This document shows positions 18,132-26,815 of a DNA stretch of 64,000 nt, in pieces. Location of the stretch: positions 162,644 to 226,643 of the forward strand of contig CANBNG010000004.1 of assembly GCA_947370975.1 (NCBI GenBank), written 5' to 3'. Under the pieces are notes generated by a model. That model worked only from the letters and a program-made list of their open reading frames with translations, was not told the origin of the DNA and did not search any database. Each line of letters opens with the position of its first letter. Position 1 is the first letter of the stretch. The translations under genes were made by a program, and so were the position numbers. This DNA is from Beijerinckiaceae bacterium (lineage in GTDB: Bacteria; Pseudomonadota; Alphaproteobacteria; Rhizobiales; Beijerinckiaceae).

Positions 18132-19076
18132 TCAGGGTTCGAGTGATCCGAGATAGGCGGCCATGTTCAGCATGTCGTCGATGGTGAGTGCGGCGACGAC
18201 GGCCTTCATGGGCTCGATATTGAGCCCGGCGCGCTCGCCGTTTTGCGTCATGAACAACTGGCGCACGATGTAGCTCGGCGTGCGCCCGGCAAGGCCCGGT
18301 ATGTCCTTGGTCCCGCGCTGGCCCTCGCCATGGCATTGCGCGCAGGCCTGCGCCTTGCCGCCTTCGCCAGCCACCAGCGCCCTGCCCTTTTCAACCGAGC
18401 CCTTGGGCACAAAGGCGACAAAGCCGACGCCGGGATCGCGATTGAGCACGCGGTTCTCGTCTTCGGGCACTTCAATGATGCGCTGGCCGAGCGGCTCGAA
18501 AACATGGTCGGGATGCACGAGCCTCTTGTTGCCCGCAGCGACATAGGACTTGAGCACGCTCTCGGTCTCGACAACGCGTATCCAGCGTATCGGCTTCAGA
18601 GACGCGAAATAGGCCGCCGCCTCGCGATTGGCCTCCGGCGTGATCGCCTTGGCGATGGCAATCATCGAGCCGGAGCCCTTGCGCGCGCCAGTCCTGTAAT
18701 CGTCCATTTGCTGGGCCAGATAGGCGGCAGGCAAGCCGGCCATGTTTGCCGACTCCGTATGCCCCGTGCCGATCGGCAGATGGCAGGCGGCGCAGGCGCG
18801 CACATTGGGCGCGTCGCCCTTGGCCACGATGGCGGGCATAGCCGGGTGGATGTCGGGATACCAGTCGGGCGGGTTGTAGAGATCCTCGATCTGCGCGCGC
18901 GTGTAGCTCTTTTGGGAGCCCGGCGCAGACTTGGGCTTGCCGTCATCAGGCACGCCTGCGGGCTGAACCTTGTCGGTCACGGGGAAAGCCCAGTCGGGCT
19001 TGTCGGCCGCTTGCGCACCGCCAGCAGCAAGACAAAGCGAGAGCGCCCAAACGACGCCTCCGGCAAAACGCCTCAT
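18132..19076 (-). CDS. Dihaem cytochrome c (c4-like)
   Basis: A 314-residue periplasmic cytochrome with two haem sites, CAACH (95-99) and CAQCH (245-249), in two cytochrome c domains. The signal peptide covers about 1-23 (cleavage after AQA). The gap to the SoxC-like gene is 27 bases, so the three genes form one operon transcribed from about 19.1 kb leftward. It probably carries electrons from the molybdoenzyme and small cytochrome to the terminal oxidase. The TKDIPGLAGRTPSYIVRQL stretch after the second haem is characteristic of c4-type proteins. Confidence 0.85.
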   Translation of the reverse strand: MRRFAGGVVWALSLCLAAGGAQAADKPDWAFPVTDKVQPAGVPDDGKPKSAPGSQKSYTRAQIEDLYNPPDWYPDIHPAMPAIVAKGDAPNVRACAACHLPIGTGHTESANMAGLPAAYLAQQMDDYRTGARKGSGSMIAIAKAITPEANREAAAYFASLKPIRWIRVVETESVLKSYVAAGNKRLVHPDHVFEPLGQRIIEVPEDENRVLNRDPGVGFVAFVPKGSVEKGRALVAGEGGKAQACAQCHGEGQRGTKDIPGLAGRTPSYIVRQLFMTQNGERAGLNIEPMKAVVAALTIDDMLNMAAYLGSLEP

Positions 19077-19297
19077 AAGCTCCTCCCAGAATCGGCCCTG
19101 TCGTTGAACGCAGCGCCTTTATCTTGTGAGTGTCGCAAAGCGCCGCTCAGCTTTCAAGCCAGGATCGTTGCTGCACTGCCGCGAAAGGACCGCAGAAGGG
19201 ACACTTCGCAGCCCTTGCAATATGATGCGGTTTGCTCAATTTTACGGCCGCGTTCGCGTCGCCAACCCGGCCGCCGCGTTGCCCGCACGATCAGGAC

Positions 19298-20914
19298 ATG
19301 GCCTTGCAAAACCCTGTGACAGAACCGACGCGCCGCACATTGATGGCTGCCCTTTTCTCTGTCCTGGCCGTGCCCGAGGGTGTGACCAGCGCGCTCGCCC
19401 AGGCCCAGCGTCCCGTGCGCAATGACATGCCGCGCTTTGGTTATGAAGATGTCGTCATGCGCGCCCGCGCGCTGTCGGAAGCAGGCTTCGAGCAGCGCCA
19501 GATCCACCTGCCGCCTGAAATCGAGCAGCTCGACTGGGACGGCTGGCGCGCGATCCGCTTTCGCAATGAGGCAGATCCGCTGCAGGATCCCTCAGGCCGC
19601 TTCAAGCTCCAGGTCTTTCATCTGGGCCATCTGTTCAAGAACGAAGTGCGCATCAACCTCGTGCAGAATGGCGCGGCGCGCCCCTTCGATTATTCGCCGA
19701 AGAATTTCGAATATGCGACGACCAATTTCGGCAAGAACCTGCCGACCAATCTCGGCTATGCCGGCTTTCGCGTGCTCTTCCCGCTGAACACGATGAAGCA
19801 GATGGACGAGCTGATCTCCTTTGTCGGCGCGAGCTATTACCGCTTTCTCGGGCGCGACCAGAAATACGGCCTTTCCGCGCGGGGCCTGGCTATCGGCACC
19901 GGCAATCTCGACAACAATGAGGAATTCCCCTTCTTCAAGGAATTCTGGATCGAGCAGCCGACGCAGGGCTCTGAAAAGGTGACGATCTACGCGCTGCTGG
20001 ATTCGCCTTCGCTCGCCGGGGCCTATCAATTCGATATGTTCCCGCAGGAAGAAACGGCGATCAACGTCACCGTCTCGCTCTTTCCCCGCAAGCCCGTCTA
20101 TCGCCTCGGCATGGCCCCGCTCACCTCCATGTATCTCATGGGCGAGAACGACCGGCACATGAACGACCGCAACAAATATGACGAGTTCCGGCCTGAACTC
20201 CATGATTCCGATGGCCTGCTGGTGCACACCGAGGGCGGCGGCTGGCTTTGGCGTCCGCTGAAAAATCCGCTCATCCAGGAAGTGCAGCGCTTCAATGTGA
20301 GCGGGCTGAAAGGCTTTGGCCTGATGCAGCGGGATCGCAACTTCGACAATTACAGCGATATCGAGCTCGCCTATGAGGAGCGCCCGAGCTACTGGATCGA
20401 GCCCACCCATGATTGGGGTTCGGGCCAGGTCGAGCTTGTCGAGCTCGCCACCAAGGATGAGACGGCCGACAATGTGATCTGCGCCTTTGTGCCCGATGGC
20501 CCGCTGGAACCAGGCAAACGCTTCACCTTCGGCTACAAGATCCGCTCGATGCATGACGGCCTGACGCTGCACAAGCTCGGCTATGTGCGCGACACCTATT
20601 CGGCCCCGCCGATGGCGCTGGGCTCAAATGAACAGGCCGCCGACAATACCCGCCGCTATCTCATCGACTTCACGGGCGGGGATCTCGCCTATTATCTGAA
20701 ACACCCCGAGCTGGTGCAAATCGCAGCCTCCGCGCAAAAGGCGCAGGTTTTGCGCTCGTTTCTTGTGCCGAGCCCGAAGATCAACGGTTTCCGCGTGATG
20801 GTCGACGTGCGCTTCGAGCGCGATCAGGTCGGCACCTTCCAATGCTTCCTGCAAGCCGAGGGCAAGCAGATTACCGAGAACTGGCAATATGCGTGGCGGG
20901 TTTATAATTTCTGA
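19298..20914 (+). CDS. Periplasmic glucan biosynthesis protein, OpgG/OpgD (MdoG) family
   Basis: A 538-residue protein needed for synthesis or branching of osmoregulated periplasmic glucans. Recognisable are FGYEDVVMRARALS, PPEIEQLDWDGWRAIRF, the FHLGHLF strand, and later TEGGGWLWRPLKNP and YWIEPTHDWGSGQVELVE. The N-terminus has Arg-Arg followed by a hydrophobic run, as in Tat signals, which points to OpgD rather than OpgG, but the two cannot be separated confidently. I use the ATG at 19298 (AGGA just upstream); an in-frame start 66 bases earlier adds a poorly conserved extension. The partner glucosyltransferase OpgH is not in the window. Confidence 0.88.
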   Translation: MALQNPVTEPTRRTLMAALFSVLAVPEGVTSALAQAQRPVRNDMPRFGYEDVVMRARALSEAGFEQRQIHLPPEIEQLDWDGWRAIRFRNEADPLQDPSGRFKLQVFHLGHLFKNEVRINLVQNGAARPFDYSPKNFEYATTNFGKNLPTNLGYAGFRVLFPLNTMKQMDELISFVGASYYRFLGRDQKYGLSARGLAIGTGNLDNNEEFPFFKEFWIEQPTQGSEKVTIYALLDSPSLAGAYQFDMFPQEETAINVTVSLFPRKPVYRLGMAPLTSMYLMGENDRHMNDRNKYDEFRPELHDSDGLLVHTEGGGWLWRPLKNPLIQEVQRFNVSGLKGFGLMQRDRNFDNYSDIELAYEERPSYWIEPTHDWGSGQVELVELATKDETADNVICAFVPDGPLEPGKRFTFGYKIRSMHDGLTLHKLGYVRDTYSAPPMALGSNEQAADNTRRYLIDFTGGDLAYYLKHPELVQIAASAQKAQVLRSFLVPSPKINGFRVMVDVRFERDQVGTFQCFLQAEGKQITENWQYAWRVYNF

Positions 20915-20917
20915 TTG

Positions 20918-22135
20918 TCACCCGCGCGCATATCTGGCCACAGCGCCCTTCTCGGGCACATGTGCGCCTTTGTAGATCCAGTCGAGACACTGCCACACCT
21001 CTTCGTGGCTGCGCGCGCGTTCGCCCGCGTTGCGCACTTCGGCCTTGATGCCGCCGAGGTGATAATAATGCTCCCACAAATGCCGGGACTCGAGCTGGAT
21101 ACGCGCCGTGCGCACAAGCCGCTCGGCCTCGAAGGCGCGGAAGGCGGCTGAGAAATCGCCGTCGCAATCATCGATCAGCGCCGCGAGCACAATTGCATCT
21201 TCCACCGCCATGCCCGCGCCCTGCGCGTAGGATTGGAGCGTGGCATGGGCCGCATCGCCCATCAGCACCGCCCGGCCCTTCGACCAGCCGCGCTGGGGCG
21301 CGCGGTCGCCAATGGGCCAGCGGCGCTCGAGATCGAGCATGGCGATCATCTCCTTCATCACCGGCTGCGACTGCGCATAGGTGCGATCGAGCTCGGCGCG
21401 ATAGGCTTCGACATCCATCTTCTCGGCAAAGGTCTGCGTCTCGAACACGGCGACAATGTTGAACATCGTCTTGTCGCGCAGCGGGTAATGGACGATGTGA
21501 AAGCCCTCGCCGCCCCACAGCACAACATCATCGAGTGGAAGGCCCTTGGGCGCCTTTTCAATCGGCACGATGGTCCGGTGGGCGACATAACCGGTCTGCA
21601 CGGGATCAGATGCGCCCATGATGTCATTGCGCAGGCGCGAGCGGATGCCATCGGCGCCAATCACAATCGCGCCTTCGACGCGCCGCCCGTCCTGCGTCAC
21701 GACGACGACGTGATCGTCATGGTCCTCATAGGCAATGACGGCTGCATCCTCGTCGAGATTGATGTTTGCAAAGCGCTTGCAGGCGGCAACCAGAATATTG
21801 TGCAGATCGACGCGATGAACGACGAGATAGGGATTGCCGCCGTAGCGCCGGGCAAAAGCTGCATCGGTTTTCACGCACGTGACGGGCTGGCCATCAAAGG
21901 CATCGAACATCCAGACATTTCCGGGGATGACGCTGGCGGCGATCACCTCCTCGCGCACGCCGATATGGGCGAGCATGGGAGCCACATTCGGGCCAAGCTG
22001 GATGCCATAGCCAATCGCGCCAAATTGCGGGGCCTGTTCGAGCACGCGCACCTGCCAGCCGCTTTTTGCCAGCGCCAGCGCCGTGCACAACCCGCCAATG
22101 CCGCCGCCAACGATCAGAATGGTCCTGTCCCGCAT
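20918..22135 (-). CDS. FAD-dependent aromatic monooxygenase (3-hydroxybenzoate 6-hydroxylase/salicylate hydroxylase type)
   Basis: Group A flavoprotein hydroxylase, 405 residues. The N-terminal GGGIGG at 10-15 binds the ADP part of FAD, GADGIRSR is the second dinucleotide motif, and GDAAHA binds the ribityl chain. The opening resembles 3-hydroxybenzoate 6-hydroxylases, especially GYGIQLGPN. It would insert oxygen into a hydroxylated aromatic acid using NAD(P)H. The start at 22135 places the dinucleotide motif at the usual distance; the longer open frame upstream runs antisense to the Hsp70-like gene region. It converges with the glucan gene with 3 bases between them. Substrate unproven. Confidence 0.85.
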   Translation of the reverse strand: MRDRTILIVGGGIGGLCTALALAKSGWQVRVLEQAPQFGAIGYGIQLGPNVAPMLAHIGVREEVIAASVIPGNVWMFDAFDGQPVTCVKTDAAFARRYGGNPYLVVHRVDLHNILVAACKRFANINLDEDAAVIAYEDHDDHVVVVTQDGRRVEGAIVIGADGIRSRLRNDIMGASDPVQTGYVAHRTIVPIEKAPKGLPLDDVVLWGGEGFHIVHYPLRDKTMFNIVAVFETQTFAEKMDVEAYRAELDRTYAQSQPVMKEMIAMLDLERRWPIGDRAPQRGWSKGRAVLMGDAAHATLQSYAQGAGMAVEDAIVLAALIDDCDGDFSAAFRAFEAERLVRTARIQLESRHLWEHYYHLGGIKAEVRNAGERARSHEEVWQCLDWIYKGAHVPEKGAVARYARG

Positions 22136-22285
22136 GGCTCGCGTTCGCTCCCGAATGTTTCTGTTGATCGAGACATAAAGGCGGCCAGAGCCGCACGCAA
22201 CGGTCTTGCGGCCAGATGCCAGCTTGCGCTCGAGCGCGCAAAGCGGGTAAGCCTGCCGCCCCACAACACCCGAGACAGTTTTCCC

Positions 22286-23536
22286 ATGTCCGCCTGCGGC
22301 CTCGATTTCGGCACATCCAATACGACGCTCGGCGCATGGCGCGATGGCGCACCGCGCCTCGCCCCGCTCGAGGGCGAGCATCTCACGGTCCCCAGCGCGA
22401 TCTTTTTCAACTGGTCAGGCGAGCCCTGCATCGGGCGCGCGGCCATGAATGCCTATGTCGAGGGCACGCCCGGCCGCCTGATGCGCTCGCTGAAAAGCGT
22501 GCTCGGCACGAGTCTGGCCGATGAAACCACGCAATTGGGCCGCAAGCGCCTGCGCTTTCGCGAGGTCATCGCGCTTTATCTCACAGAAGTGAAGACGCGC
22601 GCGGAAGCCGCCACCGGCCTGCAATTCGATTGCGTGGTGCATGGACGCCCCGTGCATTTCGTCGATTCAAATGCCGAGGGCGACCGCAAGGCGGAAGATA
22701 TGTTGCGCGCGATTGCGACCGAGGTCGGCTTTCGCGACATATCCTTCCAGTTCGAGCCGATCGCCGCAGCACTCGATTATGAGCGCCACATCGCGCGCGA
22801 GGAAATTGCGCTGATTGCCGATATCGGCGGCGGCACGTCGGACTTTTCCATCATCCGCCTGTCGCCAGAACGGCACAAGAAGGTTGAGCGCGCGGAAGAC
22901 ATTCTGGCCAATGACGGCGTGCGCATCGGCGGCGTGGATTTCGACCGCACCTTGAGCCTGGCGCGCCTTATGCCATTGCTTGGTTTTGGCAGCCCGACGA
23001 CGCGGCCCGGCCGCGATGTGCCGGGCGGGCATTTTCACGATCTCGCGACCTGGTCCAACATCAACCGGCTCTACAATGACAAGACGCAGCGTGAGTTGCG
23101 CGACATTCGCCGCGAGGCCGCAGAGCCAGAGCTGATCGACCGCATGATGCAGGTGCTCGACCGCGAGCTTGGCCACACTTTGGCGATGAGCGTGGAGGCT
23201 GCCAAGATCGACCTCTCCCAGAGCGATAATGTGCGCCTCGATCTCGGCATGATTGCGCCCGATCTCGAACTCGCCTTCACGCGCGAGAGCTTTGCAACCG
23301 ATACGGCACGCCTCTCCGCGCGCATCGGCGAGCGCATCGACACGTGCCTGAGCGCGGCAGGCCTTGTGGCTGACGATATTTCTTCGCTGTTCCTAACAGG
23401 CGGCTCGACACGCATCGCCCATGTCACGCACGCGATCACGGCCAAAGCCCCGCATGCGCGCATTGTCGAGGGCGACACGTTTGGCGCGGTGGGCACGGGC
23501 CTGGTGATCGAGGCCGCCCGTCGCTACGGAGCGTAA
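22286..23536 (+). CDS. Short Hsp70-family ATPase (YegD-like)
   Basis: A 416-residue protein made essentially of the actin-like nucleotide-binding domain of Hsp70. Visible are phosphate-1 (GLDFGTSNTTLGAW near residue 5), phosphate-2 (IADIGGGTSDFSII), and the adenosine motif (LFLTGGSTRIAHV). The C-terminal substrate-binding and lid domains of DnaK are missing, as in YegD. Such proteins are probably ATP-dependent chaperone-like factors, but no client is known. The Met at 22286 gives the canonical N-terminus; the frame stays open some 350 codons further upstream only by chance. A hairpin terminator lies 145 bases downstream. Confidence 0.85.
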   Translation: MSACGLDFGTSNTTLGAWRDGAPRLAPLEGEHLTVPSAIFFNWSGEPCIGRAAMNAYVEGTPGRLMRSLKSVLGTSLADETTQLGRKRLRFREVIALYLTEVKTRAEAATGLQFDCVVHGRPVHFVDSNAEGDRKAEDMLRAIATEVGFRDISFQFEPIAAALDYERHIAREEIALIADIGGGTSDFSIIRLSPERHKKVERAEDILANDGVRIGGVDFDRTLSLARLMPLLGFGSPTTRPGRDVPGGHFHDLATWSNINRLYNDKTQRELRDIRREAAEPELIDRMMQVLDRELGHTLAMSVEAAKIDLSQSDNVRLDLGMIAPDLELAFTRESFATDTARLSARIGERIDTCLSAAGLVADDISSLFLTGGSTRIAHVTHAITAKAPHARIVEGDTFGAVGTGLVIEAARRYGA

Positions 23537-23681
23537 CACATGGTTAGCGGGGATTAACCTCTGTCCCGCAGCGCTCTTAAAAAGCCTCTCACCACGCCAA
23601 TGGGTGATGCGCGCGCAGACACCAAAAGCGTGTCAACCTTTCAACATGACATCGGCCGACAGATCGGATGTCAGTGACTGA

Positions 23682-23727
23682 CAGCCCGGCGGCGCGCAAA
23701 GATGCGCGCGCCGGGCTGATTTTTTTC
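23682..23727 (+). terminator. Strong hairpin terminator
   Basis: A long GC-rich stem (CAGCCCGGC through GCGCGC with its near-perfect complement) and a short A-rich loop, followed by A and seven T on the plus strand. It lies downstream of the Hsp70-like gene and just beyond the end of the convergent DUF892 gene. The minus strand has no T-run, so it works mainly on plus-strand transcripts. Confidence 0.8.
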
Positions 23728-23734
23728 AAAGCCT

Positions 23735-24238
23735 CTAAGCCGCCTTGCGATTGATGATGGTTTCGGCCATCTGCGTCAGCTTCTTGTCGGTGGATTTTTC
23801 CTCATCCAGCGTCTGCTGAAGAACGTCCGCGCAATCCGTGCGGCCGAGCTGTTTTGCCCAGGCGATCAAGGTGCCGTAGCGCGTGATCTCATAATGCTCG
23901 ACCGCCTGCGCAGAGGCGATCAGGGCGGCATCGAGCACTTTCTTGTCGGCCACATCGCCCGAGACTTCGTTCGCCTCGTCGATGATACCGTCAATCGCCG
24001 GACAGGTCACAGCCTTCGGGCTTTTGCCATGCATCTTGAACACTTGTTCAAGGCGCTCGACGTGGTTCTTTGTTTCCTGAAGATGCGTCTCGAAACCCTT
24101 CTTCAAGGATGGATCGCTCGCCTTGGAGATCATCTTTGGAAGCGCGGAGGTGATCTTCTTCTCGGCATAATAAATATCCTGAAGCTGATGCTCGAAGAGA
24201 TCGTCGAGCGTCGCAATATCCTTGGTGAAAATACCCAT
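23735..24238 (-). CDS. Ferritin-like DUF892 (YciF family) stress protein
   Basis: A 167-residue four-helix ferritin-like protein of the YciE/YciF family. It begins DLFEHQLQDIYYAEKKI, contains the HLQETKNHVERLE helix, and later AVEHYEITRYGTL and LDEEKSTDKKL; these Glu and His residues fit a di-iron site. Such proteins are induced by osmotic, oxidative and starvation stress. The ATG at 24238 lies 35 bases from an EcfG-type promoter (24274-24298), so general-stress-response control is predicted. It is transcribed alone and diverges from the adenylation operon. Confidence 0.88.
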   Translation of the reverse strand: MGIFTKDIATLDDLFEHQLQDIYYAEKKITSALPKMISKASDPSLKKGFETHLQETKNHVERLEQVFKMHGKSPKAVTCPAIDGIIDEANEVSGDVADKKVLDAALIASAQAVEHYEITRYGTLIAWAKQLGRTDCADVLQQTLDEEKSTDKKLTQMAETIINRKAA

Positions 24239-24273
24239 GGTCGGCTCCTCATCGTTAGGACAAGAGCCGCAAT

Positions 24274-24298
24274 AACGGCGCGGAAGCACGGGCGTTCC
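24274..24298 (-). promoter_or_regulatory. EcfG-type (general stress response) promoter
   Basis: Read on the minus strand: GGAAC, 16 bases, CGTT. This matches the alphaproteobacterial EcfG consensus GGAAC-N16/17-CGTT. It sits upstream of the DUF892 gene, a common EcfG target, at a proper distance from its start. Confidence 0.75.
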
Positions 24299-24442
24299 AG
24301 CTTGAACTTTTGGGATAATTAAAAAAGCGCCGCTATTCGAGCCTCGCGTCGCCGATCCTTGACCCTGACCAGCTTCGCCGATAATTTCCGCGCACATTAT
24401 CGTCAGGCATATACCTCAGGTCGAGGACGCCAGGGGTTCGCC

Positions 24443-25885
24443 ATGATTATGCTTCCCGAGCGTATGGGCGCCATTGTCGATCTGAACAATGGTGACCTTC
24501 TGTCGCCTGCAAAGATAAGTGAAGAGGTGCAGCTCCGGGCTGCGCGTCTGGCGGGGCTGGGTGTCCAGCGGCGCTCGCTCGTCTTCATTGCACATGGCGG
24601 ATCTGCGCATTTCTTTCTCGATCTGTTTGCGACCTGGGCGTGCGGTGCAACAGCGGCGTGTCTCGACCCGTCCCTGACCGCTCCGGAGATGGAGAACATC
24701 AAGGCATTCTGCCGCCCTCAGGCGATACTCACCAACGCCAGCCGCCCACAGCCCCTGCCGCCGACGATGATCGCCTCCGATCTCTCGACCGCAATGGAGA
24801 TGGCGACCGTTGAAACGCGTGAGGGCGACCTCGACGACCCTGCACTGCTGCTGTTTACCTCGGGAACGACGGGAACGCCCAAAGGCGTCGTCCTCAGCTT
24901 TCGCGCCATTCTCGCCCGCCTGTCGCTCAATGTTCTGACAATTGGCCAACCGACGCTGGCCAGAACGCTCGTCACTCTGCCCACGCATTTTGGTCATGGG
25001 CTGATTGGCAATGCGCTGACCGCGCTCTTTTCCGGGGGAACGATCTATCTGCCGCGGCCCGGCATCCAGCTGGCCCATGGCCTGAGCGCGCTGATTGATG
25101 AGCGCGAAATCACGTTCATGAGTTCGGTGCCCTCCTTCTGGCACCTGCCGCTGCGCACAAAGCCGCCGACCGGCGGGACATTGCAACGCGTGCACATTGG
25201 CTCCGCGCCGCTTTCGGCCGCCCTCTGGACGCGCATTGCGGACTGGACCCAGACCGACGTCTTCAACTGCTACGGCATTACCGAGACCGCCAACTGGATC
25301 GCCGGCGCATCCTCGCGCCATGGCATCGAAGACGGCAAGGTCGGCGCGCCCTGGGGCGGACAGGCCGCAATCATCGATGAAGCCGGCGTTCTGCACGCGC
25401 AAGGAAGCGGCGAAATCGCGATCCAGACGCCAGGCCTCATGAGCGGCTATTTCGACCAGCCCGAAGCAACCCGGAGCGTCTTGTCCGATGGATGGTACCG
25501 CACCGGGGACATCGGCAGCATTGGACCCGACGGCAGCCTGACGATTTCAGGCCGACGCCGCGATGAAATCAATCGCGCCGGCATGAAGATCCAACCCGCC
25601 GATCTCGACATGCTGCTGGAGAGGCATCCGGACGTCGGCGAGGCCTGCTGCTTTGCAATGCCCGATCCGATAGCGGGCGAGACAGTCGCGATTGCAATTC
25701 AATTGAAGGCAGAGGGCTCGCAGACGGCAGAGAGCCTGCGCATCTGGTGTCGGGGACAAATCAGGCGCGAAGCAGTTCCTGAGCGCTGGTTCTTCGTGCA
25801 GACTATTCCACGCACCCCACGCGGCAAGGTCAGCCGCGACCTCGTGCGCAATCACGTCCTGGCAGAAAAAGCAGGAAACGAATGA
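24443..25885 (+). CDS. Stand-alone adenylation enzyme (acyl/aminoacyl-AMP ligase)
   Basis: Class I adenylate-forming enzyme, 480 residues from the ATG at 24443. Core motifs are all present: LLFTSGTTGTPKG (about 137-148), NCYGITE, GWYRTGD, the hinge GRRRDEINRAG, and the C-terminal catalytic Lys in TPRGKVSR. It should activate a carboxylic acid as the adenylate and load it on a thiol. The frame stays open to a TTG at 24359, but the ATG has AGGGG upstream and gives the usual N-terminus. It overlaps the GNAT gene by 4 bases, which overlaps the carrier protein, so the activated acid is probably loaded on that carrier. The substrate is unknown. Confidence 0.82.
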   Translation: MIMLPERMGAIVDLNNGDLLSPAKISEEVQLRAARLAGLGVQRRSLVFIAHGGSAHFFLDLFATWACGATAACLDPSLTAPEMENIKAFCRPQAILTNASRPQPLPPTMIASDLSTAMEMATVETREGDLDDPALLLFTSGTTGTPKGVVLSFRAILARLSLNVLTIGQPTLARTLVTLPTHFGHGLIGNALTALFSGGTIYLPRPGIQLAHGLSALIDEREITFMSSVPSFWHLPLRTKPPTGGTLQRVHIGSAPLSAALWTRIADWTQTDVFNCYGITETANWIAGASSRHGIEDGKVGAPWGGQAAIIDEAGVLHAQGSGEIAIQTPGLMSGYFDQPEATRSVLSDGWYRTGDIGSIGPDGSLTISGRRRDEINRAGMKIQPADLDMLLERHPDVGEACCFAMPDPIAGETVAIAIQLKAEGSQTAESLRIWCRGQIRREAVPERWFFVQTIPRTPRGKVSRDLVRNHVLAEKAGNE

Positions 25886-26463
25886 GCGGCTTCCGCAAAA
25901 ACAGGCCCGTCGATATTTCCAGCGCCCGCTTCCGGCTGCGCAGCCTCGAGCGCACCGATGCGTCGGCACGCTGGAGCGCCTGGGCTAGCGATCCCGACGT
26001 CATGGGGCCGCTGAACCTTGTGCCCACGCCATTGAGCGTGCCGGGGATGCAGCAATATATCGCCGAACATGACAATGAATCGGCCTATCTGGTGGGCATC
26101 TTTTTGCGCAGCACGGGCGCGCATATCGGCCTCTACAATATCGATTGCGACCTGATGCATATGGTCGCCAACTTCTCGCTGATGATCGGCGACAAGGCGC
26201 ATTGGGGGCATGGCGTGGTGAATGAAACGCGCGCGGCCTTGCTGGACCATTTCTTCGATTATCGGAAAATGGAGAAGGCGACAGGCACGCCCAACGCTCG
26301 CAACTTTTCCGCCATCCTCAACTACAAGGCGCAGGGCTGGAAGCTCGAAGGGATCCTGCGGCAGCAGGTCAAATCCGTCACCGGAAGCCACCGTCTCGAT
26401 CAGTTGCAATTTGGGATGTTGCCCGCCGACTGGCGCGCGCTCAAGCAGGGAACGAGCGCATGA
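25882..26463 (+). CDS. GNAT-family acyltransferase of the adenylation/carrier operon
   Basis: A 193-residue GCN5-related acyltransferase resembling ribosomal-protein/aminoglycoside acetyltransferases: FRLRSLERTDA at the N-terminus, HIGLYNIDCD in the central sheet, IGDKAHWGHGVVNETRAALLDHFFD for acyl-donor binding, and GTPNARNFSAILNYKAQGWKLEG at the C-terminus. Both junctions are 4-base ATGA overlaps, so it is translationally coupled on both sides. The context suggests it uses the acyl carrier protein rather than free acyl-CoA as donor, which is inference. The acceptor (sugar, amine or protein) is unknown. Confidence 0.8.
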   Translation: MSGFRKNRPVDISSARFRLRSLERTDASARWSAWASDPDVMGPLNLVPTPLSVPGMQQYIAEHDNESAYLVGIFLRSTGAHIGLYNIDCDLMHMVANFSLMIGDKAHWGHGVVNETRAALLDHFFDYRKMEKATGTPNARNFSAILNYKAQGWKLEGILRQQVKSVTGSHRLDQLQFGMLPADWRALKQGTSA

Positions 26464-26690
26464 GCAACCAATCCTCAGTCGATCTTGCACGCAAGCTGCT
26501 GGCGGAAGCCATGCGGGTTGAACTCAAGGACATTGCAAACGAGGCCTCCATCGAGACAACGCTGAACTGGGACAGTCTTGTTCACGCGCAGCTGATGGTG
26601 GCGATTGAAGACCATCTTGGTCGCGAGCTCACCTCCGATGAAGTGCTCAGTGTCGAAAGCTTGCAGGATGTCGCCAAGCTTCTCTCGTAA
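26460..26690 (+). CDS. Discrete acyl/peptidyl carrier protein
   Basis: A 76-residue carrier protein. The phosphopantetheine attachment Ser39 lies in WDSL, and the following helix (VHAQLMVAIEDHLGREL) is typical. It is acidic and helical, like ACPs. It is the third gene of the adenylation enzyme/GNAT/carrier operon, overlapping the GNAT gene by 4 bases. It is not the fatty-acid ACP: the context differs and the DSLD hallmark is replaced by DSLV. It likely carries the activated acid from the ligase to the acyltransferase. Confidence 0.82.
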   Translation: MSNQSSVDLARKLLAEAMRVELKDIANEASIETTLNWDSLVHAQLMVAIEDHLGRELTSDEVLSVESLQDVAKLLS

Positions 26691-26815
26691 CTGCGTGGCA
26701 GCGCGCTCGCGTCATGTGCCGGAAAAGACACACATTCTTGCTTTCAGCCTCAGCCCATTAGCGGCAGGCGACAGCTAAGGTACAGTCATCAAGTTGATGA
26801 TGATTGGAATCTTAT

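Noticed and set aside
21233..23536. A 767-codon open frame on the plus strand
   Set aside because: Only 22286-23536 is the Hsp70-like protein; the first 351 codons are antisense to the flavin monooxygenase and have no protein-like motifs.
23542..23559. Short inverted repeat GGTTA/TAACC as a CtrA site
   Set aside because: The half-site spacing is not the TTAA-N7-TTAA of CtrA, and it lies after, not before, a gene.
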